A stretch of 64,000 nucleotides of DNA, taken from Betaproteobacteria bacterium (GTDB lineage Bacteria; Pseudomonadota; Gammaproteobacteria; Burkholderiales; Casimicrobiaceae). This document shows positions 44,045 through 52,570 of this stretch, piece after piece. The stretch covers positions 1-64,000 of the forward strand of contig JAOUIA010000009.1 of assembly GCA_029884335.1 (NCBI GenBank), given 5' to 3'. The notes beneath the pieces were generated by a model. It was not told where the DNA came from and ran no database searches. It saw only the letters and a program-made list of their open reading frames with translations. The position numbers and the translations under genes are program-made. Each line of letters opens with the position of its first letter. Within the stretch, counting starts at the first letter, position 1.

Positions 44045-45052
44045 TTGGACTTCCGCGGCGGACGCAACGTCGTGCTCGCGGCCGCCGTCGTGGCGGCGCT
44101 CGCGCTCTTCCCCCTCGTGGCGGGGAAGTTCGGCATCGACCTCGTCACCAAGATCATGATCTTCGCGGTGCTCGCGCTCTCGCTCGAGCTCCTCGTCGGG
44201 CAGACCGGGCTCGTCTGCTTCGGTCAGGCCGCGTTCTTCGGCATCGGCGCGTACGCCGTCGTGCTGGCCACGCCGCAGTACCAGGCGGTGTCGATCTTCT
44301 GGCTCGCCCCGCTCGCGGTGGCGTGCGCCACGCTCTACGCGCTGTTCGTCGGCTCGCTGGTGCTGCGCACGCGCGGCGTGTACTTCATCATGGTCACGCT
44401 CGCGTTCGCGCAGATGGCCTACTACGTGTTCCACGACACCCCGCTCGGCCGCGGCACCGACGGCGTCTACCTCTACGTCAGGCCGTCCGCCGAGGTGTTC
44501 GGCGTGACGCTGGTGAACTTCGAGAAGCCGGTGTCGCTCTACTACGTCGCGCTCGCCGCGCTGGTCGCGACGTTCGCGTTCCTCGCCGTGCTCCTGCGCT
44601 CGCGCTTCGGCCGGGCGCTGGCCGGCATCAAGGCCAACGAGCAGCGCATGCGCGCCGCGGGCTTCTCCACCTACGCGTACAAGCTCGCCGCATTCACGCT
44701 GTCGGGCGCGATCGCCGGCTTCGCGGGGGTGCTCTTCGCGGTCAAGGACGCGTTCGTCAACCCCGAGCTGCTGGCGTGGCACCTGTCCGGCTCGCTGCTC
44801 GTCATGATCATCCTCGGCGGGTTAGGCCGCCTGTGGGGCGCGGTGATCGGCGCCTTCGCCTACGCGCTGCTGCAGGAGTTCTTCCAGTCGCAGGCGATCT
44901 TCGGCGATCTCGCGAAGCACTGGCTGCTCGGCCTCGGGCTCACGATCATCGCGATGGTCGCGCTGCTGCCCGAGGGACTCGCCGGCCTGCCGGCCGCCGT
45001 CTCGCGCCGCCTGGCGCGCAAGCCCGCGAGGAGCGCCGGTGGCAACGCCTGA
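44045..45052 (+). CDS. LivM-type permease, benzoate-linked importer
   Basis: 335 residues. The start is a TTG at 44045, one base after the livH stop. The family loop is VGQTGLVCFGQAAFFGIGAYAVVL, and the ATPase-contact loop is SRFGRALAGIKANEQRMRAAGFSTYAYKLAAFTLSGAIAGFAG. Overlaps the ATPase gene by 14 bases. Unlike the first importer (4061-5866), it is not fused to its ATPase. Confidence 0.92.
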   Translation: MDFRGGRNVVLAAAVVAALALFPLVAGKFGIDLVTKIMIFAVLALSLELLVGQTGLVCFGQAAFFGIGAYAVVLATPQYQAVSIFWLAPLAVACATLYALFVGSLVLRTRGVYFIMVTLAFAQMAYYVFHDTPLGRGTDGVYLYVRPSAEVFGVTLVNFEKPVSLYYVALAALVATFAFLAVLLRSRFGRALAGIKANEQRMRAAGFSTYAYKLAAFTLSGAIAGFAGVLFAVKDAFVNPELLAWHLSGSLLVMIILGGLGRLWGAVIGAFAYALLQEFFQSQAIFGDLAKHWLLGLGLTIIAMVALLPEGLAGLPAAVSRRLARKPARSAGGNA

Positions 45053-45794
45053 CGTGCTGATGCGCGGCGAGAAGCTCACGCGCCGCTGGGGCGGTCTCAC
45101 GGCCGTCGACGAGGTGTCGCTGGAGCTCGCGCGCGGCAGCGTGCACGCGGTGATCGGCACCAACGGCGCCGGCAAGTCGACGCTGATCAACCTGCTCTCC
45201 GGCGAGATCCCGCCCTCCTCCGGCCGCGTCGAGCTCAAGGGGGTCGACGTCACTGCCTGGCCGCAACCTGCCCGCGCGCGCGCCGGGCTCGGGCGCAGCT
45301 ACCAACGCACGACGATCTTCCCGCAGTTCACCGTTTTCGAGAACTGCAGGCTCTCCGCGCAGTCGCGCCTGCAGCGGCCGTGGGCGTGGTGGGAGCGCGC
45401 CGATGCCTGCGCGCTCGCCGTCGAGGCCGCGCGCGGCGCGGCGGCGAAGGCCGGCCTGGCCGCCGAGATCGACCGCCCGGCCGGGCTCCTCTCGCACGGC
45501 GGCCGGCGCCAGCTCGAGATCGCGATGTGCCTCGCCACCGACCCCGAGGTGCTGCTGCTCGACGAGCCGCTCGCCGGCATGGGCGCCGAGGAGACCGACC
45601 GCATGCTCGAGCTTCTTGCAGAGCTGCGCCCCGGCCACGCGATCCTGCTGGTCGAGCACGACATGGACGCCGTGTTCCGCGTCGCCGACCGCATCACCGT
45701 GATGGTGAACGGCGCCGTCATCGCCTCCGACGCGCCCCAGGCCGTGCGCGCGAATCCCGAAGTGCAGGCCGCCTACCTCGGACACCACGCGTGA
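45039..45794 (+). CDS. LivG-type ATPase, benzoate-linked importer
   Basis: 251 residues. Walker A is GTNGAGKSTLINLLSG, the signature LLSHGGRRQLEIAMCLA, and Walker B VLLLDEPLAGMGAEET. The signature has SHGGRR instead of the usual SGGxxQ/LSYGxQR, a modest deviation. The start is GTG at 45039 inside livM. It is followed by a tandem repeat rather than directly by livF. Confidence 0.92.
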   Translation: MATPDVLMRGEKLTRRWGGLTAVDEVSLELARGSVHAVIGTNGAGKSTLINLLSGEIPPSSGRVELKGVDVTAWPQPARARAGLGRSYQRTTIFPQFTVFENCRLSAQSRLQRPWAWWERADACALAVEAARGAAAKAGLAAEIDRPAGLLSHGGRRQLEIAMCLATDPEVLLLDEPLAGMGAEETDRMLELLAELRPGHAILLVEHDMDAVFRVADRITVMVNGAVIASDAPQAVRANPEVQAAYLGHHA

Positions 45795-45795
45795 G

Positions 45796-45980
45796 CCCGC
45801 AGGGCCGTCCCAAGGGCGAACAAGCCCCGCAGCGCGCAGCGCGGAGGGAAAACCCAATTCGCCCGCAGGGCCGTCCCAAGGGCGAACAAGCCCCGCAGCG
45901 CGCAGCGCGGAGGGAAAACCCAATTCGCCCGCAGGGCCGTCCCAAGGGCGAACAAGCCCCGCAGCGCGCAGCGCGGAGGG
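45796..45980. repeat. 66-bp tandem repeat between livG and livF
   Basis: Units start at 45796, 45862 and 45928 with a 66-base period; the first two are complete and appear identical, and the third is cut after 53 bases. Each unit ends in GCGGAGGGAAAACCC or, in the last copy, GCGGAGGG followed by the livF start. The GGAGGG at 45975-45980, 7 bases before the livF ATG, is the livF ribosome-binding site, so the array consists of copies of the livF translation-initiation region. Confidence 0.85.
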
Positions 45981-45987
45981 TAGTCCA

Positions 45988-46698
45988 ATGAGCGCGGAGA
46001 AGCTCATCGAAGCGCGCGGCCTGCACGCGTGGTACGGCAGCAGCCACGTGCTGCACGGCGTCGACCTCCTGCTGGGCCGCGGCGAAACCGTCGGCCTGCT
46101 CGGGCGCAACGGGATGGGCAAGTCGACGCTGATCCGCACGCTGCTGGGTCACGTACGCGAGCGCGACGGGCGCATCAGCGTCGCCGGGCGCGACGTGTCG
46201 AAGGCGCGCCCGCACGAGGTCGCGAAGCTCGGCGTGGCCTACGTCCCCGAGGGCCGCGGCATCTTCCCCAACCTCACGGTGCGCGAGAACCTGCTCATGG
46301 CGGCGCGGCCGTCGCGCGACGGCCGCCGCGAGTGGAACTTCGAGCGCGTGATCGAGACGTTTCCCCGCCTCGGCCAGCGGCTGGACCACTTCGGCGCGCA
46401 GCTCTCCGGCGGCGAGCAGCAGATGCTGTCGATCGGCCGGGCGCTCGCCACCAACCCCGACGCGATCATCCTCGACGAGGCGACCGAGGGGCTGGCCCCG
46501 CTGATCGTGCAGGAGATCTGGCGCGTCATCGGGACGATCCGCACGGCGGGCATCGCGACGATGGTGGTCGACCGCGACTACCGGCGCGTGGCCGCGGAGT
46601 CGGATCGCGTCGTCGTGCTGCAGAAGGGGCGCGTGGTGCTGGAAGGTGCTGCGAAGTCGGTGCGGCACGAGGAGTTGGCGGGTTTCCTCGGCGTCTGA
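45988..46698 (+). CDS. LivF-type ATPase, benzoate-linked importer
   Basis: 236 residues. Walker A is GRNGMGKSTLIRTLLG, the signature LSGGEQQMLSIGRAL and Walker B AIILDEATEGLAPLI. The switch-region DEATEGLAP replaces the more common DEPSxGLAP. The residue after the usual E of EHD/EQN-type loops is VVDRDYRRVA, also unusual. Last gene of the benzoate-linked operon. A 200-base fragment of a close homologue lies 1.5 kb downstream (47609-47810). Confidence 0.92.
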   Translation: MSAEKLIEARGLHAWYGSSHVLHGVDLLLGRGETVGLLGRNGMGKSTLIRTLLGHVRERDGRISVAGRDVSKARPHEVAKLGVAYVPEGRGIFPNLTVRENLLMAARPSRDGRREWNFERVIETFPRLGQRLDHFGAQLSGGEQQMLSIGRALATNPDAIILDEATEGLAPLIVQEIWRVIGTIRTAGIATMVVDRDYRRVAAESDRVVVLQKGRVVLEGAAKSVRHEELAGFLGV

Positions 46699-47140
46699 CG
46701 CGCCAAGACCGCGTTCTGATCAACCAGGCGGCGGCAGCGCCGATCTGCACCAGCGGCGATTGGATGAGGACGGTGCCCCGTCTTGGTTCGACCATGCGGG
46801 CGGCCGATTGCGAAGCCCGGAAAGGAAGTGCCACCATTCGGGAGTCGCGATCGACCGGCGGCAGTCGGCCATCTCCTGCCATCCACCTGCTCGTGAGCAG
46901 ACGTTGACTACGACCGGAATCGAGGCACAGCAGGCTCAGCGTGGCACTGCGCGCGCTGAATCGGATTCCCGGAAGGGGAAGTCAGCGGTAAATTGTCAAC
47001 AGGTACAGGAACCTGCCCGTTTCGATGGCCCTGGCAAGACGCGCTGCGGTTCGGTCCCACCTTCAAGGCAGACAGTCAACGGCTCCGTTCGCGCGAAGCG
47101 GAGGCGAAGCCGTATTTCCCACGGACGAGGCAGGCAAGAG
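46699..47140. other. Gap after livF, no gene seen
   Basis: 440 bases, AT-richer than the surroundings, with short open frames that resemble nothing known. It precedes the small secreted protein and could hold its promoter; I could not pick out a convincing one. Confidence 0.4.
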
Positions 47141-47494
47141 ATGAACAAGCTGCTGACCTCATCGGCTCTCTGCATCCTGCTTTGTGCAGGGCAGGCACTT
47201 TCGGCCGATCTCAACGCACCGTATTCGCCGACCCGTGCGGAGTGGCTGCGCGTCTACCTGGCGGAGAACATCACGACCAAGACGGACGATTGGCCGCTGC
47301 GGCTCAGGGTCATGGTGACGGTCGACAGCAACAATCAGCAGGTCTTGGTCACTCTGAAACCGTCGGGCGGCGAGAAGAAGCCAAGCAAGGAGCAGAGCGA
47401 CTTCATGATCTCTTCGGTCACCGAAATCGTGACGCGTGCGCTCGGCAGCTACGCATGGTCAAAGGACCTAAGAGTCACCGTCTCGTTTGTGTAA
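47141..47494 (+). CDS. Small secreted protein of unknown function
   Basis: 117 residues. Signal peptide MNKLLTSSALCILLCAGQALSA, with mature start near DLNAPYSPTRAEWLRVYLAENI. The mature part alternates polar and hydrophobic residues (LRLRVMVTVDSNNQQVLVTLKPSGG), suggesting beta strands. I do not recognise a family. Codons are less GC-biased than the neighbouring liv genes, which points to acquisition from elsewhere. It sits between livF and a livF fragment. The ATG at 47141 is the only start that gives a signal peptide. Confidence 0.65.
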   Translation: MNKLLTSSALCILLCAGQALSADLNAPYSPTRAEWLRVYLAENITTKTDDWPLRLRVMVTVDSNNQQVLVTLKPSGGEKKPSKEQSDFMISSVTEIVTRALGSYAWSKDLRVTVSFV

Positions 47495-47608
47495 TCGCAA
47501 GACGTGCCGATCATCTCCGCTGTCGGCCTTCGAGGGCGCGCTGCAGTTGACCCGCGATAGCCGGGCGATGACCGGGAACTTCCGCCCCCGCCGGGTCATC
47601 CGCAGGGC

Positions 47609-47810
47609 CTGATCCGCACGCTGCTCGGTCACGTGCGCGAGCGCGACGGGCGCATCAGGGTCGCCGGGCGCGACGTGTCGAAGGCGCGCCCGCACGAAGT
47701 CGCAAAGCTGGGCGTGGCCTACGTCCCCGAGGGCCGCTGCATCTTCCCGAGCCTCACGGTGCGCGAGAACCTGCTCATGGCGGCGCGGCCGTCACGCGAC
47801 GGCCGCTGCG
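47609..47810 (+). pseudogene. Fragment of a second livF
   Basis: About 200 bases align without gaps to livF bases 46129-46330 (offset 1480), covering the region from just after Walker A to before the signature (VAGRDVSKARPHEVAKLGVAYVPEGR). I count 11 differences, 8 at third codon positions of livF. Homology starts and stops abruptly and no start or Walker motifs remain, so it is not functional. Confidence 0.85.
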
Positions 47811-48177
47811 ACCGCCGGCGCGCGTCGCGAACTCCGTGACGCCTGCGCATCACCCGCCTCCACGGCTTCTCCGGGCCGCGCAGCCCACCCATCACCCCGG
47901 CTTCGCGTCGGCCCGGACAGGTCGGGGGCGTGTCACGCTGCCTCCCACGTCGCGTCATTGCGTTGGACTTCCCATCCTTGACCCGCTTAGGGTATTACCC
48001 TGAACAAGCGTTCCTGACGTGCGACTTGCCCCGCTCATCCGCCTCTCCGGAACCATCTGTATTGCCGCAGACGGCCGCCGGACGCCTCCCGGCGCGCTTG
48101 TCCAGCCCGGCCATTGAACCTTCAACGCAGCGGCCGGCCCAATTGACGTCTTCGAGCACACCTGCCCACACCCGACC
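47811..48177. other. Gap between livF fragment and epimerase, no gene seen
   Basis: About 370 bases. The open frame at 47930-48259 on the plus strand is Ser/Pro-rich, overlaps the real epimerase start and has no family resemblance. GGGTATTACCCT at 47990 is a short palindrome of unknown meaning. Confidence 0.35.
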
Positions 48178-49101
48178 ATGCGCACCGTCGTCACAGGAGG
48201 AACCGGACTCATCGGCCGGGTGCTGCTTCGCCGGCTTCCCGATCCTGCCGCCGTCCTGAGTCGCGCCGAAAAGCCCGCGGAACGACCGGCCGGGGCCGGC
48301 GAGGTCGTGCGTTGGGACCCGCTGGCGGGTCCGCCGCCGCCGCAGGCGCTGCGAGGTGCCGAGGTCGTGTTCAACCTCATGGGCGAGCCGGCTGCCGAGG
48401 GACGCTGGACCGCCGACAGGAAGCGGCGCATCCGCGACAGCCGCGTCGTCGGCACGCGCAACCTCGTCGCGGCGCTGGCTGGGCTCGACAAGCGCCCGCG
48501 CGTTCTCGTGTCGGCGTCGGCGGTCGGCTTCTACGGCGATCGCGGCGACGAGCTCCTCGACGAGCGCTCGTCCCGTGGCGAGGGCTTCCTGGCCGACGTC
48601 TGCGTCGACTGGGAGGGCGAGGCGATGGCCGCCGAGCGGCTCGGCATCCGCGTCGTGTGCGTCCGCATCGGCCTCGTCATGTCGACCGAGGGCGGCGCGC
48701 TCGGCAAGATGCTGCCGGCTTTCCGCCTCGGCGCCGGCGGGCGGCTCGGCAGCGGCCGCCAGTGGATGCCGTGGATCCACGTCGACGACGTCGTCGGCCT
48801 GCTGTTGCACGCTGCCGCTCAGGACTCGTTGTGCGGCCCGCTCAACGGCACCGCGCCGACGCCGGTGACCAACGCCGACTTCTCGGCCGCTCTCGGGCGC
48901 GCGCTGCATCGTCCGGCGCTGTTGCCGGTGCCGGCGTTCGCGCTGAAGGCGGCCTTCGGCGAAATGAGCGGGATGCTGATGGCCTCCCAGCGCGCGCTGC
49001 CGCGGCGCGCGCTCGAATCCGGGTATGCGTTCGCGCACCCCGAGCTCGACGGTGCACTGCGCGCACTGCTCGAGCCGGCCGTCGCGGCGACGGCCGCGTG
49101 A
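48178..49101 (+). CDS. TIGR01777-family NAD-dependent epimerase/dehydratase (YfcH-like)
   Basis: 307 residues. The Rossmann motif is MRTVVTGGTGLIGRVLL. Family marks are FNLMGEPAAEGRWTADRKRRIRDSRVVGTRNLV, SASAVGFYGDRGDELLDE and GRQWMPWIHVDDVVGLLLHA. A C-terminal DUF1731-like segment (KAAFGEMSGMLMASQRALPRRALESGYAFAHPEL) confirms it. Substrate unknown. The next gene starts inside its stop codon (GTGA). Confidence 0.92.
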   Translation: MRTVVTGGTGLIGRVLLRRLPDPAAVLSRAEKPAERPAGAGEVVRWDPLAGPPPPQALRGAEVVFNLMGEPAAEGRWTADRKRRIRDSRVVGTRNLVAALAGLDKRPRVLVSASAVGFYGDRGDELLDERSSRGEGFLADVCVDWEGEAMAAERLGIRVVCVRIGLVMSTEGGALGKMLPAFRLGAGGRLGSGRQWMPWIHVDDVVGLLLHAAAQDSLCGPLNGTAPTPVTNADFSAALGRALHRPALLPVPAFALKAAFGEMSGMLMASQRALPRRALESGYAFAHPELDGALRALLEPAVAATAA

Positions 49102-49637
49102 GTACGACCGTGGCCACGCTCCATCGCCTCGAGCGCCGGCAGTTGCTGCAGCGCCCGGTCGACGACGTGTTCGCGTTCTACGCCGACGCCGCGAACCTCG
49201 AGGCGCTGACGCCGCCGTTCCTTCGCTTCCGGATCCTCTCTCCGATGCCGATCGCGATGCGCGCAGGCACGCGCATCGAGTACTCGCTGTCGCTGTACGG
49301 GGTGCCGATCCGCTGGCGCACGCTGATCACCCGCTGGGATCCCGGCGTGGCCTTCGTCGACGAGCAGGAGGCCGGACCCTACGCGTACTGGCGGCACGAG
49401 CACGCGTTCGAAGCGCACGGCGGCGCCACGCTGATGCGCGACACCGTGGACTACCGCGAGCCGCTGGGCGCTCTCGGCCAGATCGCTCACGCGATCTTCG
49501 TGCGCCGGTCGCTCCAGCGCATCTTCGACTTCCGCCGGGACGCCGTCCACCGGCTGCTCGGGGGGGCGGGCCCGAACGCGGCGGAGGCCGCGGGTCCGAC
49601 ATCGGCGACGCCGGCCGCGAGCCGGCAGGCTGCGTAG
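49098..49637 (+). CDS. SRPBCC-family (START-like) ligand-binding protein
   Basis: 179 residues. LQRPVDDVFAFYADAANLEALTPPFLRFRI and AGTRIEYSLSLYGVPIRWRTLITRWDPGVAFVDEQEAGPYAYWRHEHAFEAHGGATLMRDTVDYREP are hallmarks of the SRPBCC/CoxG-like family that commonly accompanies TIGR01777 epimerases. It probably binds a hydrophobic ligand. The start is GTG at 49098, overlapping the epimerase stop. The last 25 residues are Ala-rich and variable. Confidence 0.9.
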   Translation: MSTTVATLHRLERRQLLQRPVDDVFAFYADAANLEALTPPFLRFRILSPMPIAMRAGTRIEYSLSLYGVPIRWRTLITRWDPGVAFVDEQEAGPYAYWRHEHAFEAHGGATLMRDTVDYREPLGALGQIAHAIFVRRSLQRIFDFRRDAVHRLLGGAGPNAAEAAGPTSATPAASRQAA

Positions 49638-49646
49638 CGAGCCGAC

Positions 49647-50057
49647 ATGGCCGACTTCGACGTCGAAGTTTTCTACGATGGCGCGTGCCCGATGTGCGCG
49701 CGCGAGATCGCGATGCTGCGCCGTCTCGACCGGCGCGGGCGCATCCGCTTCACCGACATCGCCGCCCCGGGCTTCGATGCCGCGACGCTCGGCAAGAGCC
49801 ACGACGCGCTGATGGCGCGCATCCACGCGCGACTTCCCGACGGCACGATGGTCGACGGTGTCGAGGTGTTCCGGCGGCTCTACGCGGCCGTGGGCTTCGC
49901 GCCCGTGGCGGCGCTCACGCGCCTCCCCGGCGTGGCGCAGTTCCTCGATGTCGCCTACGACGCGTTCGCGAAGCGGCGGGTGCGCCTTGGCGGGCGTTGC
50001 GAAGCCGGCGCCTGTGCGTCTGGCGTTTCGACGCAGACCGAGGCACCCCGCGCCTGA
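49647..50057 (+). CDS. DCC-family (DUF393) thiol-disulfide oxidoreductase-like protein
   Basis: 136 residues. The D-G-x-C-x-x-C motif is [15 protein letters not shown] (Cys14, Cys17), which names the DCC family. [16 protein letters not shown] and [17 protein letters not shown] are typical. A role in thiol redox is presumed from the CxxC. It lies 9 bases after the SRPBCC gene, so epimerase, SRPBCC and DCC are one operon. Confidence 0.9.
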   Translation: MADFDVEVFYDGACPMCAREIAMLRRLDRRGRIRFTDIAAPGFDAATLGKSHDALMARIHARLPDGTMVDGVEVFRRLYAAVGFAPVAALTRLPGVAQFLDVAYDAFAKRRVRLGGRCEAGACASGVSTQTEAPRA

Positions 50058-50125
50058 CGGCGCCGCGGCGGATCGCCCGCTTCGCGCGGCACGTCGCCGA
50101 CGCTGCGGCGAGCCGCGCGCTGGAC

Positions 50126-51892
50126 TCAGTCCGCGAGCCGCATCCTCGCGAGCCACGGCAGCCAGCGAGGATCGTCGTGCAGGCCGCGCAGCAGCGGGTC
50201 GACCTTCATCGAGGCCAGGCCCGCGTCGCGCTGCCGGTGCGCACGCTCGAGCCAATCGAAAGCCTCGTTCGCCTCGCCCCGGTACGCGTGGGCCTGTGCG
50301 ATCTGAAACGCGGCGCCCTGCGCGTACTTGCGCGTCAGCTCGCGCATCGCCGCCGCCGACTCGTCCTTGCTGCCGCGCGCATGCTGCGCGAGCACCCGGC
50401 CGAGCAGGACGAACGTCTCGTGAGCCTCGAGCTCGACCTCGCGCAAGGCGTCGTCCGCCCGGCCGCGCGCCAGGTGGACGCGGCCCAGCAGGTAGTGGAT
50501 CCGCGCGCGCTGCGGGCGGCTCAACTCGATCGCCTTGCGGAACGCCCGCTCGGCCTCGTCCAGCCGGTCGGTGTAGAGGAACAGCAGGCCGGACGTCACG
50601 CGGGCCTCGTCGTTCAGCGGATCGAGCTCGAGCGCCCTGCCGACCAGCGCGCCGGCTTCCTCGAACTGGCCGAGGTTCTCGAGCAGGAGGGCGGCGAGGT
50701 TCAGCAGTTGCGAATCCTCCGGCGCCAGCTCGAGCGCGCGACGGATGGACGCTTCCGCGCCCCGCCAGTCCCAGTCGTGCCACAGGAGAACCGCGCCGAG
50801 CGCCCAGTGGCCTGCCGCGACGCCGGGCCCCACCGCGAGCGCGCGCTTCGCCGCGTCGCGGGCGCGCTGCGCGCCTTCGGCGATCGGGGCCCACGCGTTG
50901 ACCTCCTGGCGCATGTAGCAGAACGACAGCGCGGCCCAGGCCGTGGCGTACTCCGGGTCGAGCTCCAGCGCGCGCCGGAGGCAGTCGATCGCCTTCTTCG
51001 TGTCCTCGTCGCTGTAGCGGTTCAGGTAGAAGGTTCCCTCGAGGTAGAGCCGGTACGCCTCGGCGTTGCTGCTGCGGCCCTGCGCCGCGGCGGTCACTTC
51101 GGCACCGACCTCGGCGTTGCCCGGTTGCGTGCCGTGCCCGCCCATCAGCGGCGTGCGGATTTCGTTCACGACGGACCGCGCAATGTCGTCCTGGACCGCG
51201 AAGATGTCCTCGAGCTCGCGGTCGTAGGTCTGCGACCAGAGGTGGGAGTCCGTGGCGACGTCGACGAGCTGGACCGTCACGCGCACCCGCGAGCCCGCCT
51301 TGCGGACGCTTCCCTCGAGCACGGTCGCCACGTCGAGCTTCTGCGCGACCGTCGGGATGTCGGCCTTCGCGCCCTTGAAGCTGAACGCGGACGTGCGCGA
51401 CGGGACGCGCAGCCCGCGTATCTTCGACAGGACGTTGATCAGCTCTTCCGAGAGGCCGTCGGCGAAGTACTCGTTCGCGGCCTCGTCGCTCATGTTGACG
51501 AAGGGCAGCACGGCGACGGACGGCTTGCGCGTGCCGCCGCGCGCGAGCGGCGGCGAAGTGGACGAGGGCGAGGCGGAAGCAGCGTCCAATGGCAGGTCGA
51601 AGCGATAGCCCCGGCCCGGCACCGTCGCGATCGCCGCCGCGCCGAGGATCTTGCGCAGCGCGGACACCTGGACCTGCAGGTTGTTCTCCTCGACGACGAG
51701 GCCCGGCCAGGCACGGTCGAGCAGCTCGGCCTTCGGCACCAGCTGGCCAGCGCGCTCGACGAGCGCGGCGAGCAGGTCGAACGCGCGCTGTCCAAGCGCC
51801 ACGGGTTCGCCGTCCGCGAGCAGCCGCTGGGCGGCGGGCTGCAGGACGAAGCGCCCGAAGCGGTACTCGGGAGAGGAGGCAGTCACGGCCAT
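50126..51892 (-). CDS. Winged-helix (OmpR/ToxR-type) regulator with TolB-like and TPR domains
   Basis: 588 residues. An N-terminal Trans_reg_C DNA-binding domain (about 8-100; GQRAFDLLAALVERAGQLVPKAELLDRAWPGLVVEENNLQVQVSALRKILG). Next is an adenylate-cyclase-associated/TolB-like region (SVAVLPFVNMSDEAANEYFADGLSEELINVLSKI, about 125-240). The rest, from 280 on, is TPR repeats. Unlike CadC/ToxR there is no hydrophobic transmembrane segment between the domains, so it is probably cytoplasmic. The ATG at 51892 (MAVTASSPEYRFGRFVL) is chosen over one 15 codons upstream. A likely target is the divergent small ORF. Confidence 0.88.
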   Translation of the reverse strand: MAVTASSPEYRFGRFVLQPAAQRLLADGEPVALGQRAFDLLAALVERAGQLVPKAELLDRAWPGLVVEENNLQVQVSALRKILGAAAIATVPGRGYRFDLPLDAASASPSSTSPPLARGGTRKPSVAVLPFVNMSDEAANEYFADGLSEELINVLSKIRGLRVPSRTSAFSFKGAKADIPTVAQKLDVATVLEGSVRKAGSRVRVTVQLVDVATDSHLWSQTYDRELEDIFAVQDDIARSVVNEIRTPLMGGHGTQPGNAEVGAEVTAAAQGRSSNAEAYRLYLEGTFYLNRYSDEDTKKAIDCLRRALELDPEYATAWAALSFCYMRQEVNAWAPIAEGAQRARDAAKRALAVGPGVAAGHWALGAVLLWHDWDWRGAEASIRRALELAPEDSQLLNLAALLLENLGQFEEAGALVGRALELDPLNDEARVTSGLLFLYTDRLDEAERAFRKAIELSRPQRARIHYLLGRVHLARGRADDALREVELEAHETFVLLGRVLAQHARGSKDESAAAMRELTRKYAQGAAFQIAQAHAYRGEANEAFDWLERAHRQRDAGLASMKVDPLLRGLHDDPRWLPWLARMRLAD

Positions 51893-52100
51893 GCGCCTGG
51901 TCGAGCCGGGTCCGGCTGGCCGTAAGTCTAGTCCCACCCGCGAGCGATCGCCGCTGCGCCGCCGCCGACCGGACGTGCCGGCTGCGCCTTCATCACGTTT
52001 CAGGCGCGGCTCAGGCAGATTTCAGCGCGGCCAAAGGACGGCGGGTGCTGGCAGGGTAGATGCTGGCGCCGTAGTTCTCGCCAACGCTTCGGAGGACGCC

Positions 52101-52217
52101 ATGAAGACCCTCAGAGCCGTCGCCAACTCCATCCGCACCAGGCTCGACGACGCCGCCTTCACCGTGTGCCTTTCCGGCATCGCCGTCGCGCTCGCCACGC
52201 TCGCGGGATCCGCCTAG
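52101..52217 (+). CDS. 38-residue putative small protein
   Basis: MKTLRAVANSIRTRLDDAAFTVCLSGIAVALATLAGSA. A well-placed GGAGG lies six bases before the ATG. The N-terminal half is basic and amphipathic; the C-terminal half (about 20-37) is a short hydrophobic helix, so it may be a small membrane protein. It is divergent from the winged-helix/TPR regulator, 208 bases away. No family recognised. Being short, it could be a chance ORF. Confidence 0.5.
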   Translation: MKTLRAVANSIRTRLDDAAFTVCLSGIAVALATLAGSA

Positions 52218-52570
52218 GACCGCGCGCCTCGACCGGCTGGCGCGCCACCCGTGATCGCCGGCAGGTGCGCGACCGGCGCCGCGCAACCCCGCATGCGCGT
52301 CGCCGACCGCGGCGAGCCACAGCCGGCGGCGTGCAGCGGCGTTGCGCTGGGGCTCCTTTCCAGCCGAGGCGTTTGCCGTAAGTGAACCGCACCCACATGT
52401 ACCAGTAGGGTCGGGGTACGTCGAGCGCCACGGCCGGGTCACATTGCTGAACGTCCGTTTCTCGACCAATGAACGTCGGCTTGATTGGAAGATCCACCGG
52501 CCGGTTTGGGTCGGTTTACGACGGTCGCAAGACCGTTGCTGACCGGCCACAACCGGCCATTGCCTGACGG
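52218..52570. other. Gap with short palindromes, no gene seen
   Basis: About 350 bases. GGTCGCAAGACC-like and GGCCACAACCGGCC-like inverted repeats occur at about 52510-52560, close to the stop of the substrate-binding-protein gene, and may form its terminator. Base composition between 52400 and 52530 is less GC-rich than the surroundings. Confidence 0.4.

Noticed and set aside
45773-45988. Small minus-strand ORF with three Cys/Leu/Arg repeats
   Set aside because: It is the translation of the 66-bp intergenic tandem array, with no ribosome-binding site and no family.
47633-47839. 68-residue ORF in the livF fragment
   Set aside because: It only reproduces an internal part of LivF without Walker A, signature or Walker B, so it is a pseudogene fragment and not a separate gene.
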